Shown here in pieces: positions 1 to 5,381 of a stretch of 7,381 bases of DNA. The DNA is from Hydrogenophaga sp. (GTDB taxonomy: Bacteria; Pseudomonadota; Gammaproteobacteria; Burkholderiales; Burkholderiaceae_C). Positions within the stretch are counted from its first letter, which is position 1, and each line of letters opens with the position of its first letter. Below the pieces are notes generated by a model, which had not been told where the DNA came from, ran no database searches, and worked only from the letters and a program-made list of their open reading frames with translations. Made by a program: the position numbers and the translations under genes. The stretch is from assembly GCA_020047875.1 (NCBI GenBank), contig JAIFNE010000220.1, forward strand, positions 1-7,381. The letters run 5' to 3'.

Positions 1-176
1 TCGACGTCAACGACTCGACCGCCAAGTACAAACTGAAGGCGCTACCTGGCCAGTTCAGCGGACTGCATCTGTTGTCCATCATGTACGCAGCCTTTCAGGA
101 TCTGGACCCCTCTGCTGATGTCGGGGTCGATTTCAAAGCTGAGTACGACGCAGCCAAGCAGATGCAGGCCCAGTGA
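1..176 (+). CDS. 3' end of an unidentified protein (partial)
   Basis: The reading frame is open from position 3 to a TGA at 174-176 and gives the last 57 residues of a protein whose start lies outside the window. The tail reads as ordinary soluble protein: it is mixed in composition, contains the stretch GLHLLSIMYAAFQDLDP, and ends in an acidic, alanine-rich helix-like segment (AEYDAAKQMQAQ). I do not recognise the family. It is the only sensible frame here: frame 2 stops at about 118 and codon use in frame 3 is typical of a high-GC gene. It faces the minus-strand toxin-antitoxin operon, with a stem-loop in the 81-bp gap. That the frame is coding is fairly certain; its function is not. Confidence 0.7.
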   Translation, partial: DVNDSTAKYKLKALPGQFSGLHLLSIMYAAFQDLDPSADVGVDFKAEYDAAKQMQAQ

Positions 177-188
177 CCGGAATGAGCC

Positions 189-226
189 GCGCAAGCCCCT
201 CGCTTTAACCATGAGGCCGCTTGCGC
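189..226. terminator. Stem-loop between convergent genes, possible bidirectional terminator
   Basis: GCGCAAGC (189-196) is the exact reverse complement of GCTTGCGC (219-226). Inside, CCTC (198-201) pairs with GAGG (213-216) around an 11-nt loop, with small bulges between the two stems. It lies just after the stop of the plus-strand gene and before the 3' end of the convergent toxin gene, where a shared terminator is expected. There is no clear U-tract on either side, so it may only stabilise RNA ends or assist termination. Confidence 0.45.
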
Positions 227-257
227 AAGCTCTACTGGGGCGGTGGGACTATTCGAC

Positions 258-554
258 CTACCAAAGCTTGGGCAAACGCCTTGAGGTGTGAAACACCCGC
301 AGGATGGTGACCTGATCGCCGTTGACGATGTAGGGCACCAGGTAGCGGGTTTTCAACACCACCAACTCGCGGGTGCCGGGCACGCGGCCCGGTCGGCCTA
401 AACCGGGTTGCTGCGCGAGCTGGGCCACCGCTTCGAGCACCCGCGCCACCAACCGGCTGGCTGCTGCGGCATCGTCTTGCGCGATGTAGGTGGCTTCATC
501 GTCGAGATTTTGCCGCGCTGCGCGCAGCCACTTCACCTTAATGTGCACCGGCAT
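258..554 (-). CDS. RelE/ParE-family toxin of a type II toxin-antitoxin system
   Basis: This is a 98-residue protein, the usual size for the RelE/ParE superfamily. It shows the expected pattern: an N-terminal strand followed by a long amphipathic helical hairpin (about residues 8-50, with the A..NL.DEATYIAQD signature), then QQPGLGRPGRVPGTREL, the alternating strand segment YLVPYIVNGDQVTILRVFHT, and a basic end (SRRLPKLW). Members either cleave mRNA at the ribosome (RelE) or poison DNA gyrase (ParE). The GRPGRVPGTREL motif and the YIVNGDQVTILRVFHTSR end look ParE-like, but I cannot assign the target. The ATG at 552-554 overlaps the end of the antitoxin gene by 17 bp, so translation is probably coupled. 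Nothing looks broken. The family is confident; the target is inference. Confidence 0.9.
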   Translation of the reverse strand: MPVHIKVKWLRAARQNLDDEATYIAQDDAAAASRLVARVLEAVAQLAQQPGLGRPGRVPGTRELVVLKTRYLVPYIVNGDQVTILRVFHTSRRLPKLW

Positions 555-780
555 TCCATTTCAGCGCCAGGTCGGCCATGTCTTGATCGGTGGCGTAGTC
601 TTGGGCCTGGGCTTCGGTGAGCGCCGCCTGAATTTCGCTGAGCTGCCACTCGTTGGTATCCACGTAGGCCGCAATGGCCTCGGCGGCCAAGAATGATTTG
701 CTGCGCTGGGTGACGCTGGCCAGCTGATCGAGCCGGTTTTTAATGCCGTCTTCCAGGCGAATGGTCATGGTGCTGGACAT
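538..780 (-). CDS. Ribbon-helix-helix antitoxin (CopG/ParD-like)
   Basis: This 80-residue protein has an N-terminal ribbon-helix-helix domain. The strand STMTIRLEDGIKNRLDQLA is followed by helix SVTQRSKSFLAAEAIAAYVD, with the typical turn at about residues 23-27. The C-terminal half is acidic and alanine/glutamine rich (about residues 45-80) and should wrap the toxin. Such antitoxins dimerise, bind the promoter of their operon and neutralise the downstream toxin. The ATG is at 778-780 on the minus strand; GAGGG at 787-791 lies six bases upstream and supports this start. It is the first gene of a two-gene operon with the toxin at 258-554. A small palindrome sits 28 bases upstream and may be its operator. 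Length and order (antitoxin then toxin) are canonical. Confidence 0.9.
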   Translation of the reverse strand: MSSTMTIRLEDGIKNRLDQLASVTQRSKSFLAAEAIAAYVDTNEWQLSEIQAALTEAQAQDYATDQDMADLALKWNAGAH

Positions 781-807
781 AGGTGGCCCTCAATGTGCTA
801 GGTTGTG

Positions 808-816
808 TACAGTGTA
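808..816 (-). promoter_or_regulatory. Putative operator/-10 region of the toxin-antitoxin operon
   Basis: TACAGTGTA (808-816) is a perfect odd palindrome about 30 bases upstream of the antitoxin start. On the minus strand it contains TACACT, a plausible -10 hexamer. Ribbon-helix-helix antitoxins commonly bind TGTAC-like half sites over their own promoter, so this is a reasonable autoregulatory site. I see no good -35 hexamer, and a 9-bp palindrome can arise by chance. Confidence 0.35.
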
Positions 817-817
817 A

Positions 818-922
818 TCAGAACTGCACCGGGCCGTTGGGCAGCTTGGCCTTGACCGCTTGTCGCACTTCGTCCAGCCAGGCTTCCAGCTCCACCTCGC
901 TGCGCACCATGCCCTTCAGGTG
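818..922 (-). pseudogene. C-terminal remnant of a larger protein, cut off by the 200-bp repeat
   Basis: On the minus strand a frame runs out of the dispersed repeat and ends at a TGA at 818-820. Only the last 31 or so residues look like real protein: an acidic amphipathic segment (RSEVELEAWLDEVRQAVKAK) followed by LPNGPVQF. Everything upstream in the frame is translated repeat, because the same peptide is encoded by the second repeat copy at 3232-3433. The tail, a helix of the type 'E.ELEAWL.EVR..V...L..G', recalls the extreme C-termini of large P-loop ATPases such as BREX BrxC/PglY. That comparison is from memory and weak. It is most likely the 3' stub of a gene lost when the repeat or its cassette arrived. 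It lies 38 bases upstream of the antitoxin gene, on the same strand. Confidence 0.5.
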
Positions 923-924
923 TG

Positions 925-1127
925 CAGGCGGGTACTTTGACCCCCAAAAACCGCTCAAAACCGTCCAGCGTTTTAGAAATGCCACCCCTCCCCTCAAAAT
1001 CGCCCTAGGATAAAAGGCTCTCCACCCCCCTCGAAAACAGGAGACAAAACACGCGCTTCCACGGGCGTAGATGGCAGCCACACAGAACGGCAGCCGGCGC
1101 CGGTCCAACGAGCCCGATATGTGTGGT
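925..1127 (+). repeat. Dispersed direct repeat, copy 1 (about 203 bp)
   Basis: The segment from CAGGCGGGTAC (925) to ATATGTGTGGT (ending at 1127) recurs in the same orientation at 3232-3433. I count roughly 12-15 differences, mostly around 983-1030, so identity is about 93%. It contains no gene: the minus-strand frames through both copies encode the same odd peptides. It truncates a minus-strand gene on its left and abuts the promoter of the AbiE-type operon on its right. It could be a non-autonomous element or an insertion-sequence end, but I see no clear terminal inverted repeats and cannot name a family. Confidence 0.85.
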
Positions 1128-1148
1128 TAGTTTTGGCTGACTCGATGC

Positions 1149-1179
1149 TTGAGAAAATACCATGTTAATGTAATAATAT
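1149..1179 (+). promoter_or_regulatory. Promoter of the AbiE-type operon
   Basis: TTGAGA (1149-1154) resembles a sigma-70 -35 hexamer. The AT-rich run at 1171-1180 supplies overlapping -10 candidates (TAATAA at 1171-1176, spacing 16; TAATAT at 1174-1179, spacing 19). This is the only strongly AT-rich stretch in the window's left half and lies just upstream of the toxin start at 1199. Confidence 0.6.
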
Positions 1180-1189
1180 ATCCATTAAC
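1164..1189. promoter_or_regulatory. Inverted-repeat operator around the -10 of the AbiE-type operon
   Basis: GTTAATG (1164-1170) and CATTAAC (1183-1189) are perfect reverse complements with a 12-bp spacer, and they flank the -10 candidates. AbiEi-type antitoxins are known to bind inverted repeats in their own promoter and repress it. The placement suggests that the antitoxin encoded at 2082-2783 binds here; that is inference. Confidence 0.55.
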
Positions 1190-1198
1190 TAGGTATAT

Positions 1199-2095
1199 AT
1201 GGCCGCCAAACGACCCCTGTCCGCAGCTGAACAGCAGCGCTACCGCGAGATTTTGCAGTCGGCTACCATCGGTGCCCTCATGGACTCCCGGCGCTGGGAG
1301 CCGGGTGATCTAGCTTTCCAGGGCGGCACCAGCCTGCACCTGGCACACGGATCTGCCCGGTTCAGCGAGGATCTGGATTTCATGGTGCGCGGCGGCCTGT
1401 CGCTGGGAAGCCTTGCCAAGGCCGTTCAGCGCCGCCTGCAGCGCCTGCCAGGCGTGCCGCCAGAACTCTCGGTGACGGTGTCCACACCCGCTGGCGATCG
1501 AAACCCCCACGCATTCATGGTCACGCTGGGCGGCCCTACGATCATCGGAACGGCCAAGGTCAAGGTCGAATTGTGGAGCACGCCTGGCGAGGCGCTGGAC
1601 GCTATCAGGCTGCTCATCAAGCCGATCGCCTCTCCCACCGGCACGCAGTCATTTGTGCCCACGCTTACCTTAGACGAGGTAGTTGCAGACAAGGTCTACG
1701 CGCTGGGGGCTCGTGACCGGCTCAAGGCCCGCGACGTGTTCGACTTGTGGTGGCTTTGCGAGCAGCAGGGCGCATCGCTCAGTGCTGATGCGTTGCTCAC
1801 GCGCCTGTCCATCTATCCGGCTCCTCAAAAGGACTCGGGTCCCCAGGAGACGGCGCACAACTGGCTAGCCAGCGCCGAGGCGCGGCTGGCCACCTTGGCA
1901 GATCCCAGTGTGGCCAAGGCTGTGGCCATGGACCTGCTTCGCTGGCTGCCCAGCTCCTGGAAGATGGATCAGGCTGTGGCCGCCCAGATGCTGAGTGCCA
2001 GTGCGCGCTGGCTTGATCAGGGCATCGAGCGGATCCGCGAGGCCTATCCCGTCGAGAGAGCTGTTTCTGCCGAGGTCGTTCGTGAGCGCGGCTGA
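1199..2095 (+). CDS. Nucleotidyltransferase toxin, AbiEii/AbiGii (DUF1814) family
   Basis: This 298-residue protein carries the hallmarks of the DUF1814 polymerase-beta-like fold. GGTSLHL (residues 42-48) leads into RFSEDLDF (54-61), whose two aspartates, 58 and 60, are the expected metal ligands. VKVELW (121-126) follows, then DEVVADKVYAL with the conserved lysine (K165) and KARDVFDLWWL (176-186). Relatives such as AbiEii and MenT act as type IV or related toxins: they transfer nucleotides (in MenT, onto tRNA acceptor ends) and stop growth or abort phage infection. All key residues are present, so the protein is probably active. The ATG is at 1199, with only a weak AGG five bases upstream. 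The next gene overlaps its end by 14 bp and looks like the antitoxin. The toxin gene comes first, unlike the classical abiEi-abiEii order. The substrate is not predictable from sequence. Confidence 0.9.
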   Translation: MAAKRPLSAAEQQRYREILQSATIGALMDSRRWEPGDLAFQGGTSLHLAHGSARFSEDLDFMVRGGLSLGSLAKAVQRRLQRLPGVPPELSVTVSTPAGDRNPHAFMVTLGGPTIIGTAKVKVELWSTPGEALDAIRLLIKPIASPTGTQSFVPTLTLDEVVADKVYALGARDRLKARDVFDLWWLCEQQGASLSADALLTRLSIYPAPQKDSGPQETAHNWLASAEARLATLADPSVAKAVAMDLLRWLPSSWKMDQAVAAQMLSASARWLDQGIERIREAYPVERAVSAEVVRERG

Positions 2096-2783
2096 TCCGG
2101 CGGGGGAGCGTACCCCGGCACGCCAGCGCCTGCAGCGGCTGCCCGAGGTGTTCACCGGGCCCGAGCTCGCCGCGTGCTTCGGCTGGAAGTCCGGAATCGC
2201 ATCGACCTATCTGGCCAACTGGCGAGCCGCCGGCTTGGTCAGGCCATTGGGCGGAAGGTCCGACGTGCACATGAATCTGGTGGTCAATCCTCAGGTGAAT
2301 CCAGAGGCCGCTCTGAGGCGGGTTTTCCCGCTGTCATGTCGCCTGGGTGTGGACGTGTTACGCGAGTCGGGCTGGACCACCCAGATCCCGAGCCTGCCTG
2401 AGGTAGCGGTGCCCAGCGACGGTCCGCTCTACGCTGTGCACGACTTCGATCTCGTGCACCGATCGCAGGCCTGGTTTCGCAAGGTGTTGCCCGGCGTGGA
2501 GTTTGTTCAGGGTGGGGTTGACCGATTGCGGCCGGCATGGGCGCTGGCCGACATGATCGCCCGTGCGCAGGATCGGCGCGTACAGCACGCCTGGCTGCTT
2601 GACCCGGAGGACATTGATCTGGAAGCCGCTGCTGCAGATCGGAACATTTCGTCTGCGCTGCTGGCGTTCGAGGTTGATCCCGTGTGCATCACGCCGGAGG
2701 GGTACGGTGCGATTTATGACTGCTTGCAGCCTGGGGTGGCTTTCAGTACCCAGGGATCACGGCGTGATGCTCGGCAGCTTTGA
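2082..2783 (+). CDS. Winged-helix antitoxin/regulator, AbiEi-like (type IV TA)
   Basis: I start this 233-residue protein at GTG 2082, which has GAGG at 2072-2075 and a 14-bp overlap with the toxin gene; the earlier in-frame ATG at 1995 is deep inside the toxin gene. Residues 15-70 look like a winged helix-turn-helix (FTGPELAACFGWKSGIASTY, then LANWRAAGLVRPLGGR). The remainder resembles the C-terminal domain of type IV antitoxins (AGW-like ESGWTTQIPSLPEV near residues 95-108, RLRPAWALADMIARAQDRR near 148-166, HAWLLDPEDIDLE near 169-181). It probably represses the promoter at 1149-1179 and neutralises the toxin. The final 45 residues look less conserved, and an open frame in another register begins at 2767, so the very C-terminus may be altered. 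The length fits the family. Confidence 0.75.
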   Translation: MSAADPAGERTPARQRLQRLPEVFTGPELAACFGWKSGIASTYLANWRAAGLVRPLGGRSDVHMNLVVNPQVNPEAALRRVFPLSCRLGVDVLRESGWTTQIPSLPEVAVPSDGPLYAVHDFDLVHRSQAWFRKVLPGVEFVQGGVDRLRPAWALADMIARAQDRRVQHAWLLDPEDIDLEAAAADRNISSALLAFEVDPVCITPEGYGAIYDCLQPGVAFSTQGSRRDARQL

Positions 2784-2898
2784 TGGCGAGCGCCAGATGC
2801 TCTTTGACCAGCTCGATCAGCTGCGTCGGGGCGGTGTGTTGATCCTGAGCCGGGGGTTCCCGCCACGGATACGTTTCAGACACAGGGCGGCGGTGTGA
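2767..2898 (+). pseudogene. Short protein-like fragment downstream of the antitoxin
   Basis: A frame different from the antitoxin's reads protein-like from about 2764. It contains LGSFDGERQMLFDQLDQL followed by the hydrophobic/basic RRGGVLILSRGFPPRIRF, and stops at TGA 2896-2898. From the ATG at 2767 this is 43 residues. There is no Shine-Dalgarno sequence close to that ATG, and further upstream the frame becomes arginine-rich nonsense opposite the antitoxin gene. It could be the C-terminal end of a lost gene, or the original C-terminus of the antitoxin after a frameshift. Its stop overlaps the next GTG (GTGA), which is the pattern of coupled operon genes and favours a real former gene. No family is recognised. 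Confidence 0.35.
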
Positions 2899-3023
2899 GT
2901 CGACTGATCAACCGTACGGCGGCGGCCAAGTTACCACGCGGACCCATGGCGGTTGATTTGTGCGCACATGAAAAAGCATTTGTGTGCACAAATCAAAATT
3001 CATGTGTGCACAAATGCCATTGA
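2895..3023 (+). pseudogene. Start of a gene broken by the 22-bp repeat array
   Basis: A GTG at 2895 overlaps the preceding TGA (GTGA). It opens a 42-residue frame that begins VSRLINRTAAAKLPRGP and then runs into the tri-iterated palindromes, where it becomes cysteine/histidine-rich and stops at 3021-3023. The first 20 residues look like a natural N-terminus; the rest is simply translated repeat. I read it as the 5' stub of a gene whose body was replaced, but it could also be a chance frame. The family is unknown. Confidence 0.3.
2956..3015. repeat. Three near-palindromes at exact 22-bp spacing (iteron- or operator-like)
   Basis: The 10-mers TGTGCGCACA (2959-2968), TGTGTGCACA (2981-2990) and TGTGTGCACA (3003-3012) start exactly 22 bp apart. 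The flanks extend the dyads: ATTTGTGTGCACAAAT (2978-2993) is a 16-bp near-palindrome, and the 17-bp segments 2956-2972 and 2999-3015 are reverse complements of each other with one mismatch. A 22-bp period is about two helical turns, which would place bound proteins on one face of DNA. This fits a cooperative repressor operator or replication-type iterons. No candidate binding protein is encoded directly next to it. Confidence 0.75.
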
Positions 3024-3035
3024 AGGGTCGGAAGT

Positions 3036-3054
3036 GCGCCCCGGAGGTGCTTTT
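3036..3054 (+). terminator. Weak intrinsic terminator candidate
   Basis: GCGCC (3036-3040) can pair with GGTGC (3046-3050), including one G-U pair in RNA, around loop CCGGA. TTTT follows at 3051-3054. It sits shortly after the 22-bp repeat array. The stem is short, so this is tentative. Confidence 0.2.
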
Positions 3055-3231
3055 CTCGGACACAAGAGCGTTTTCGCTGGCGTACTTTCGGGCTACTGAT
3101 TGCGCTCCCGTATGCACGCACGCTGGTTTGCTTCAGCGCCGTTTTCGCCGCCTTCCTCGCTCCTTGCGCGAGCGTCTGGCTCGCTCTCCCGCCCTTGTTT
3201 CCGCCGTCCTGAAGCAGCCTCTTCAGTCGGT
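3055..3231. other. Stretch with no supported gene between array and repeat
   Basis: Short open frames cross this segment on both strands, but they continue into the 22-bp array on one side and the 200-bp repeat on the other and have no ribosome binding site. I see no recognisable feature in it. Confidence 0.5.
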
Positions 3232-3433
3232 CAGGCGGGTACTTTGACCCCCAAAATCCGCTCAAAACCGTCCTGCGTTTTAGAAATGCCACCCCACCTC
3301 AAAATCGCCCCTTGGATAACGGGCTGCCCACCTCCCTCGAAAACAGGAGACAAAACACACGCCTCCACGGGCGTAGATGGCAGCCACACAGAACGGCAGC
3401 CGGCGCCGGGCCAACGAGCCCGATATGTGTGGT
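3232..3433 (+). repeat. Dispersed direct repeat, copy 2 (about 202 bp)
   Basis: This is the same element as 925-1127, in the same orientation and about 2.3 kb downstream. It keeps CAGGCGGGTACTTTGACCCC at its left end, CGAAAACAGGAGACAAAAC in the middle and GATATGTGTGGT at its right end; differences cluster at the equivalent of 983-1030. Together the copies bracket the AbiE-type operon and the broken genes, so recombination between them would delete or circularise the cassette. Confidence 0.85.
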
Positions 3434-3532
3434 CGCGGAAAGGGGGGATGGCGCCTCCAGATGCCTTCTGAGGAGACCGCTTCCACGGACAAACCGCGAT
3501 CCGCCGAGGGCTTGGCGAGTAATCCAAAGGCT

Positions 3533-3610
3533 TGCCCAACGCCGGGCTCTCACCACCTACGGGACTACGGGCCTGGCGGCCCTTCGCCCCCGCGACCCGG
3601 CTTCCCATGG
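3533..3610 (+). repeat. Module B, copy 1 (78 bp)
   Basis: It starts with the shared head TGCCCAACGCCGGGCT and ends with CCATGG. Its core GGGCCTGGCGGCCC (3569-3582) is a perfect hairpin with 5-bp stems and a 4-nt loop. The other copies are at 3821-3898 and 4779-4856, all 78 bp. Confidence 0.75.
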
Positions 3611-3657
3611 CGGCCCCGTCATCCACCGCGCAGTGCTTGCCCAACCCAGCGGAGGCG

Positions 3658-3729
3658 TGCCCAACGTCGGGCTTGCATGGCTGACGGTGGCGGTCGCTTG
3701 CTGGCGCATCGCTCGCCCCCGGATGCCCG
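3658..3729 (+). repeat. Module A, copy 1 (72 bp)
   Basis: It has the shared head TGCCCAACGTCGGGCTTG followed by GCATGGCTGACGG and GGCGCATCGCTCGCCCC. The other copies are at 3960-4031 and 4642-4713 with only a few substitutions. A 20-bp lead-in, TGCCCAACCCAGCGGAGG, precedes it. Confidence 0.8.
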
Positions 3730-3753
3730 ACTCAACGAGGACGCCGCCCAAGA

Positions 3754-3807
3754 CGTGGAGGCTTGCTCCATGGCCTGCCCCGACAGCTTGCCCAGTGGAT
3801 TGCACAA
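3754..3807 (+). repeat. Module C, copy 1 (54 bp)
   Basis: CGTGGAGGCTTGCTCCATGG followed by TGCCCCGACAGCTTGC and AGTGGATTGCACAA recurs at 4183-4237 with one inserted base and two substitutions. Confidence 0.75.
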
Positions 3808-3820
3808 CCCAGCGGAGGAT

Positions 3821-3898
3821 TGCCCAACGTCGGGCTTGCATCACCTACCGGACTTCGGGCCTGACGGCCCTTCGCCCGTGACACCCGACTCAGCGTGG
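3821..3898 (+). repeat. Module B, copy 2 (78 bp, most diverged)
   Basis: It has the same length and order of motifs as the copies at 3533 and 4779, but more substitutions (for example GGGCCTGACGGCCC in the core, which keeps the 5-bp stem). The lead-in TGCACAACCCAGCGGAGG lies just before it. Confidence 0.7.
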
Positions 3899-3959
3899 AC
3901 GCCGCCCAAGACGTGGACCGTATCGTCGGCCCCTGTGCTTGCCCAACCGAAAAGAGGCT

Positions 3960-4031
3960 TGCCCAACGCCGGGCTCGCATGGCTGATGGTGGCAGTCGCT
4001 CGCTGGCGCATCGCTCGCCCCAGGACACCCG
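3960..4031 (+). repeat. Module A, copy 2 (72 bp)
   Basis: It is nearly identical to the copies at 3658 and 4642 up to GCATCGCTCGCCCC, then ends AGGACACCCG instead of CGGATGCCCG. A diverged lead-in (TTGCCCAACCGAAAAGAGG) precedes it. Confidence 0.8.
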
Positions 4032-4182
4032 CCTTGGCGTGGACGCCGCCCAAGATGCGGACCCATCCGGTGGCATCGAAGCGAGCCCACGACCGAGCCC
4101 GCTGGATTGCACGCTCGCACCAGGTGCACCGTGATCGACGTGGAGGCCGAACCGCGAACCCAGTCCGCTGATCCGAGCCGCA

Positions 4183-4237
4183 CGTGGAGGGCTTGCTCCA
4201 TGGCTTGCCCCGACAGCTTGCGCAGTGGATTGCACAA
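4183..4237 (+). repeat. Module C, copy 2 (55 bp)
   Basis: It matches 3754-3807. It is followed by a diverged lead-in (ACAAACGGAGG) but not by an A or B module, so the normal module order is broken here. Confidence 0.75.
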
Positions 4238-4322
4238 TACAAACGGAGGCCGAGCCGCCGGTCTGGCCTGTCCGCGAGAGCAAGGCCACCAAGGGATTGT
4301 CCTGTCCAGCCCTCGAACAGCC

Positions 4323-4460
4323 GCGCCACCTGATGCGATGTGGAGCGCCCGAGACCGCGCCACCGGACCCGATGTGGAGCGCCCCAACAGCCGCGCCACC
4401 GTTGGACCATGGGAACGCCCCGCAGCCTGGCGCCGTGGCCCCCGATGTGGAAGTCGCTTG
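4323..4460 (+). repeat. Degenerate tandem repeat, period about 36 bp (E)
   Basis: GCGCCACC begins units at 4323, 4357 and 4393, and GCGCCGTGG begins a fourth at 4430. Each unit carries a version of GATGTGGAGCGCCCC in its middle. An isolated fifth unit appears at about 5340-5376 (GCGCCACCGTTGTCGATGTG). Unit length varies from 34 to 37 and there are no unique spacers, so this is not a CRISPR array. Confidence 0.6.
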
Positions 4461-4641
4461 ATGACGTGGAATCCGAGCCCCCCCTTTCTGCCCGGTGTGA
4501 CCCCGGCCCCGCCGCCCGAACCCGGGATGAACCTGATGGACTCGCCCGCAGCGAGGTCCGCGTCCCCTTCGAGGTGCGCGTCGTAAAACGGGGACAGTGG
4601 AGGAGGGCGGGACGTGACCACCTTGGTCGCCGTGGTGTGCT

Positions 4642-4713
4642 TGCCCAACGCCGGGCTCGCATGGCTGACGGTGGCAGTCGCTCGCTGGCGCATCGCTCGC
4701 CCCCGGATGCCCG
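4642..4713 (+). repeat. Module A, copy 3 (72 bp)
   Basis: It is 682 bp after copy 2 and has the same head, GCATGGCTGACGG body and GCATCGCTCGCCCC tail; it ends CGGATGCCCG like copy 1. Confidence 0.8.
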
Positions 4714-4778
4714 GCTTCCCATGGACGGCTTGCCCATCGGCCGACCCTGATTGGCAAGCATGGCCTCGCCCCGGTGAT

Positions 4779-4856
4779 TGCCCAACGCCGGGAGAGCCAC
4801 GGCTACGGGACTACGGGCCTGGCGGCCCTTCGCCCCAGCGACCCGGCTTCCCATGG
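4779..4856 (+). repeat. Module B, copy 3 (78 bp)
   Basis: It is closest to copy 1 and shares GGGACTACGGGCCTGGCGGC and GACCCGGCTTCCCATGG. The hairpin core GGGCC/GGCCC is intact. Confidence 0.75.
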
Positions 4857-5188
4857 AGGTCGCACAGCCCAACGCTCGCAAGGAATGGTCCCGCCCAGTC
4901 CCGCCAGTTCATTCCCCGCTCTCCCAAGGGAGCCCGAGAAATGACCGCGTTGGCCAACACCGCCCGTTGGTTGGTGTCGTCCGCCCCTACTGCCGCGCCT
5001 GATCGCGCCCGCCACCACAACGCTCAAAGGGAGGCCAGCCTCGTGCGAGCACACCGCGCTGATGCCGGCATGGCAACCCTGGACAGCCCTGCATTGACCC
5101 GCTCGCCCCGGGCGTAAAACCAGACACGGCTGCAGCAACCGCCCCCCAACGGCGCGTCGATGTGGACACGTTGGAGGACAACGCACGA

Positions 5189-5213
5189 GTAACTTGTCCG
5201 GTGCCCAAGTTAC
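5189..5213. other. Hairpin-forming inverted repeat
   Basis: GTAACTTG (5189-5196) and CAAGTTAC (5206-5213) are perfect reverse complements with a 9-nt loop. CAAGTTACC also occurs once near the broken genes (2927-2935). No U-tract follows, so it is not a clear terminator. Confidence 0.45.
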
Positions 5214-5381
5214 CGGATTGACCCGCATGGGCGTGCCTTCATGCGTCTCGCACCTCTCGCGCTGGATGGCACAGGCTTGCCTTCGCGCCTCCCACGAAGG
5301 TCTGGCCGTGGTCGAGTGGGTCGCGTGCGAGAGCCAAGAGCGCCACCGTTGTCGATGTGGAACGCCCCAGATGCGGGGAGC

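Noticed and set aside
925..1108. Minus-strand protein of 96 residues starting in the repeat
   Set aside because: The N-terminal two thirds is translated repeat, also encoded by copy 2; only the tail up to about 922 looks like protein.
1995..2081. Antitoxin start at ATG 1995
   Set aside because: It would overlap the toxin gene by 101 bp and has no ribosome binding site; GTG 2082 has GAGG correctly placed and gives a normal family length.
1797..2588. Minus-strand frames opposite the AbiE-type operon
   Set aside because: They are shadows of two genes with clear family signatures on the plus strand.
925..3433. Composite transposon with named insertion sequences
   Set aside because: No transposase or clear terminal inverted repeats can be seen in the 200-bp copies, so no family can be assigned.
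3377..4171. 264-residue plus-strand frame
   Set aside because: It starts inside repeat copy 2 and runs through A, B and C modules; competing frames are equally long, as expected in very GC-rich DNA.
4323..4460. CRISPR array
   Set aside because: Units differ from each other along their whole length and are directly joined, with no constant repeat and unique spacers.
3533..4856. Integron attC array (heads contain GCCCAAC, which fits RYYYAAC)
   Set aside because: The partner core GTTRRRY at the right distance is missing from the modules, there are no cassette genes between them and no integrase.
3732..4881. Long minus-strand open frames (341, 346 and 267 residues)
   Set aside because: They overlap one another in different registers, repeat only because the DNA modules repeat, have biased Arg/Pro/Ser/Ala composition and lack ribosome binding sites or domains.
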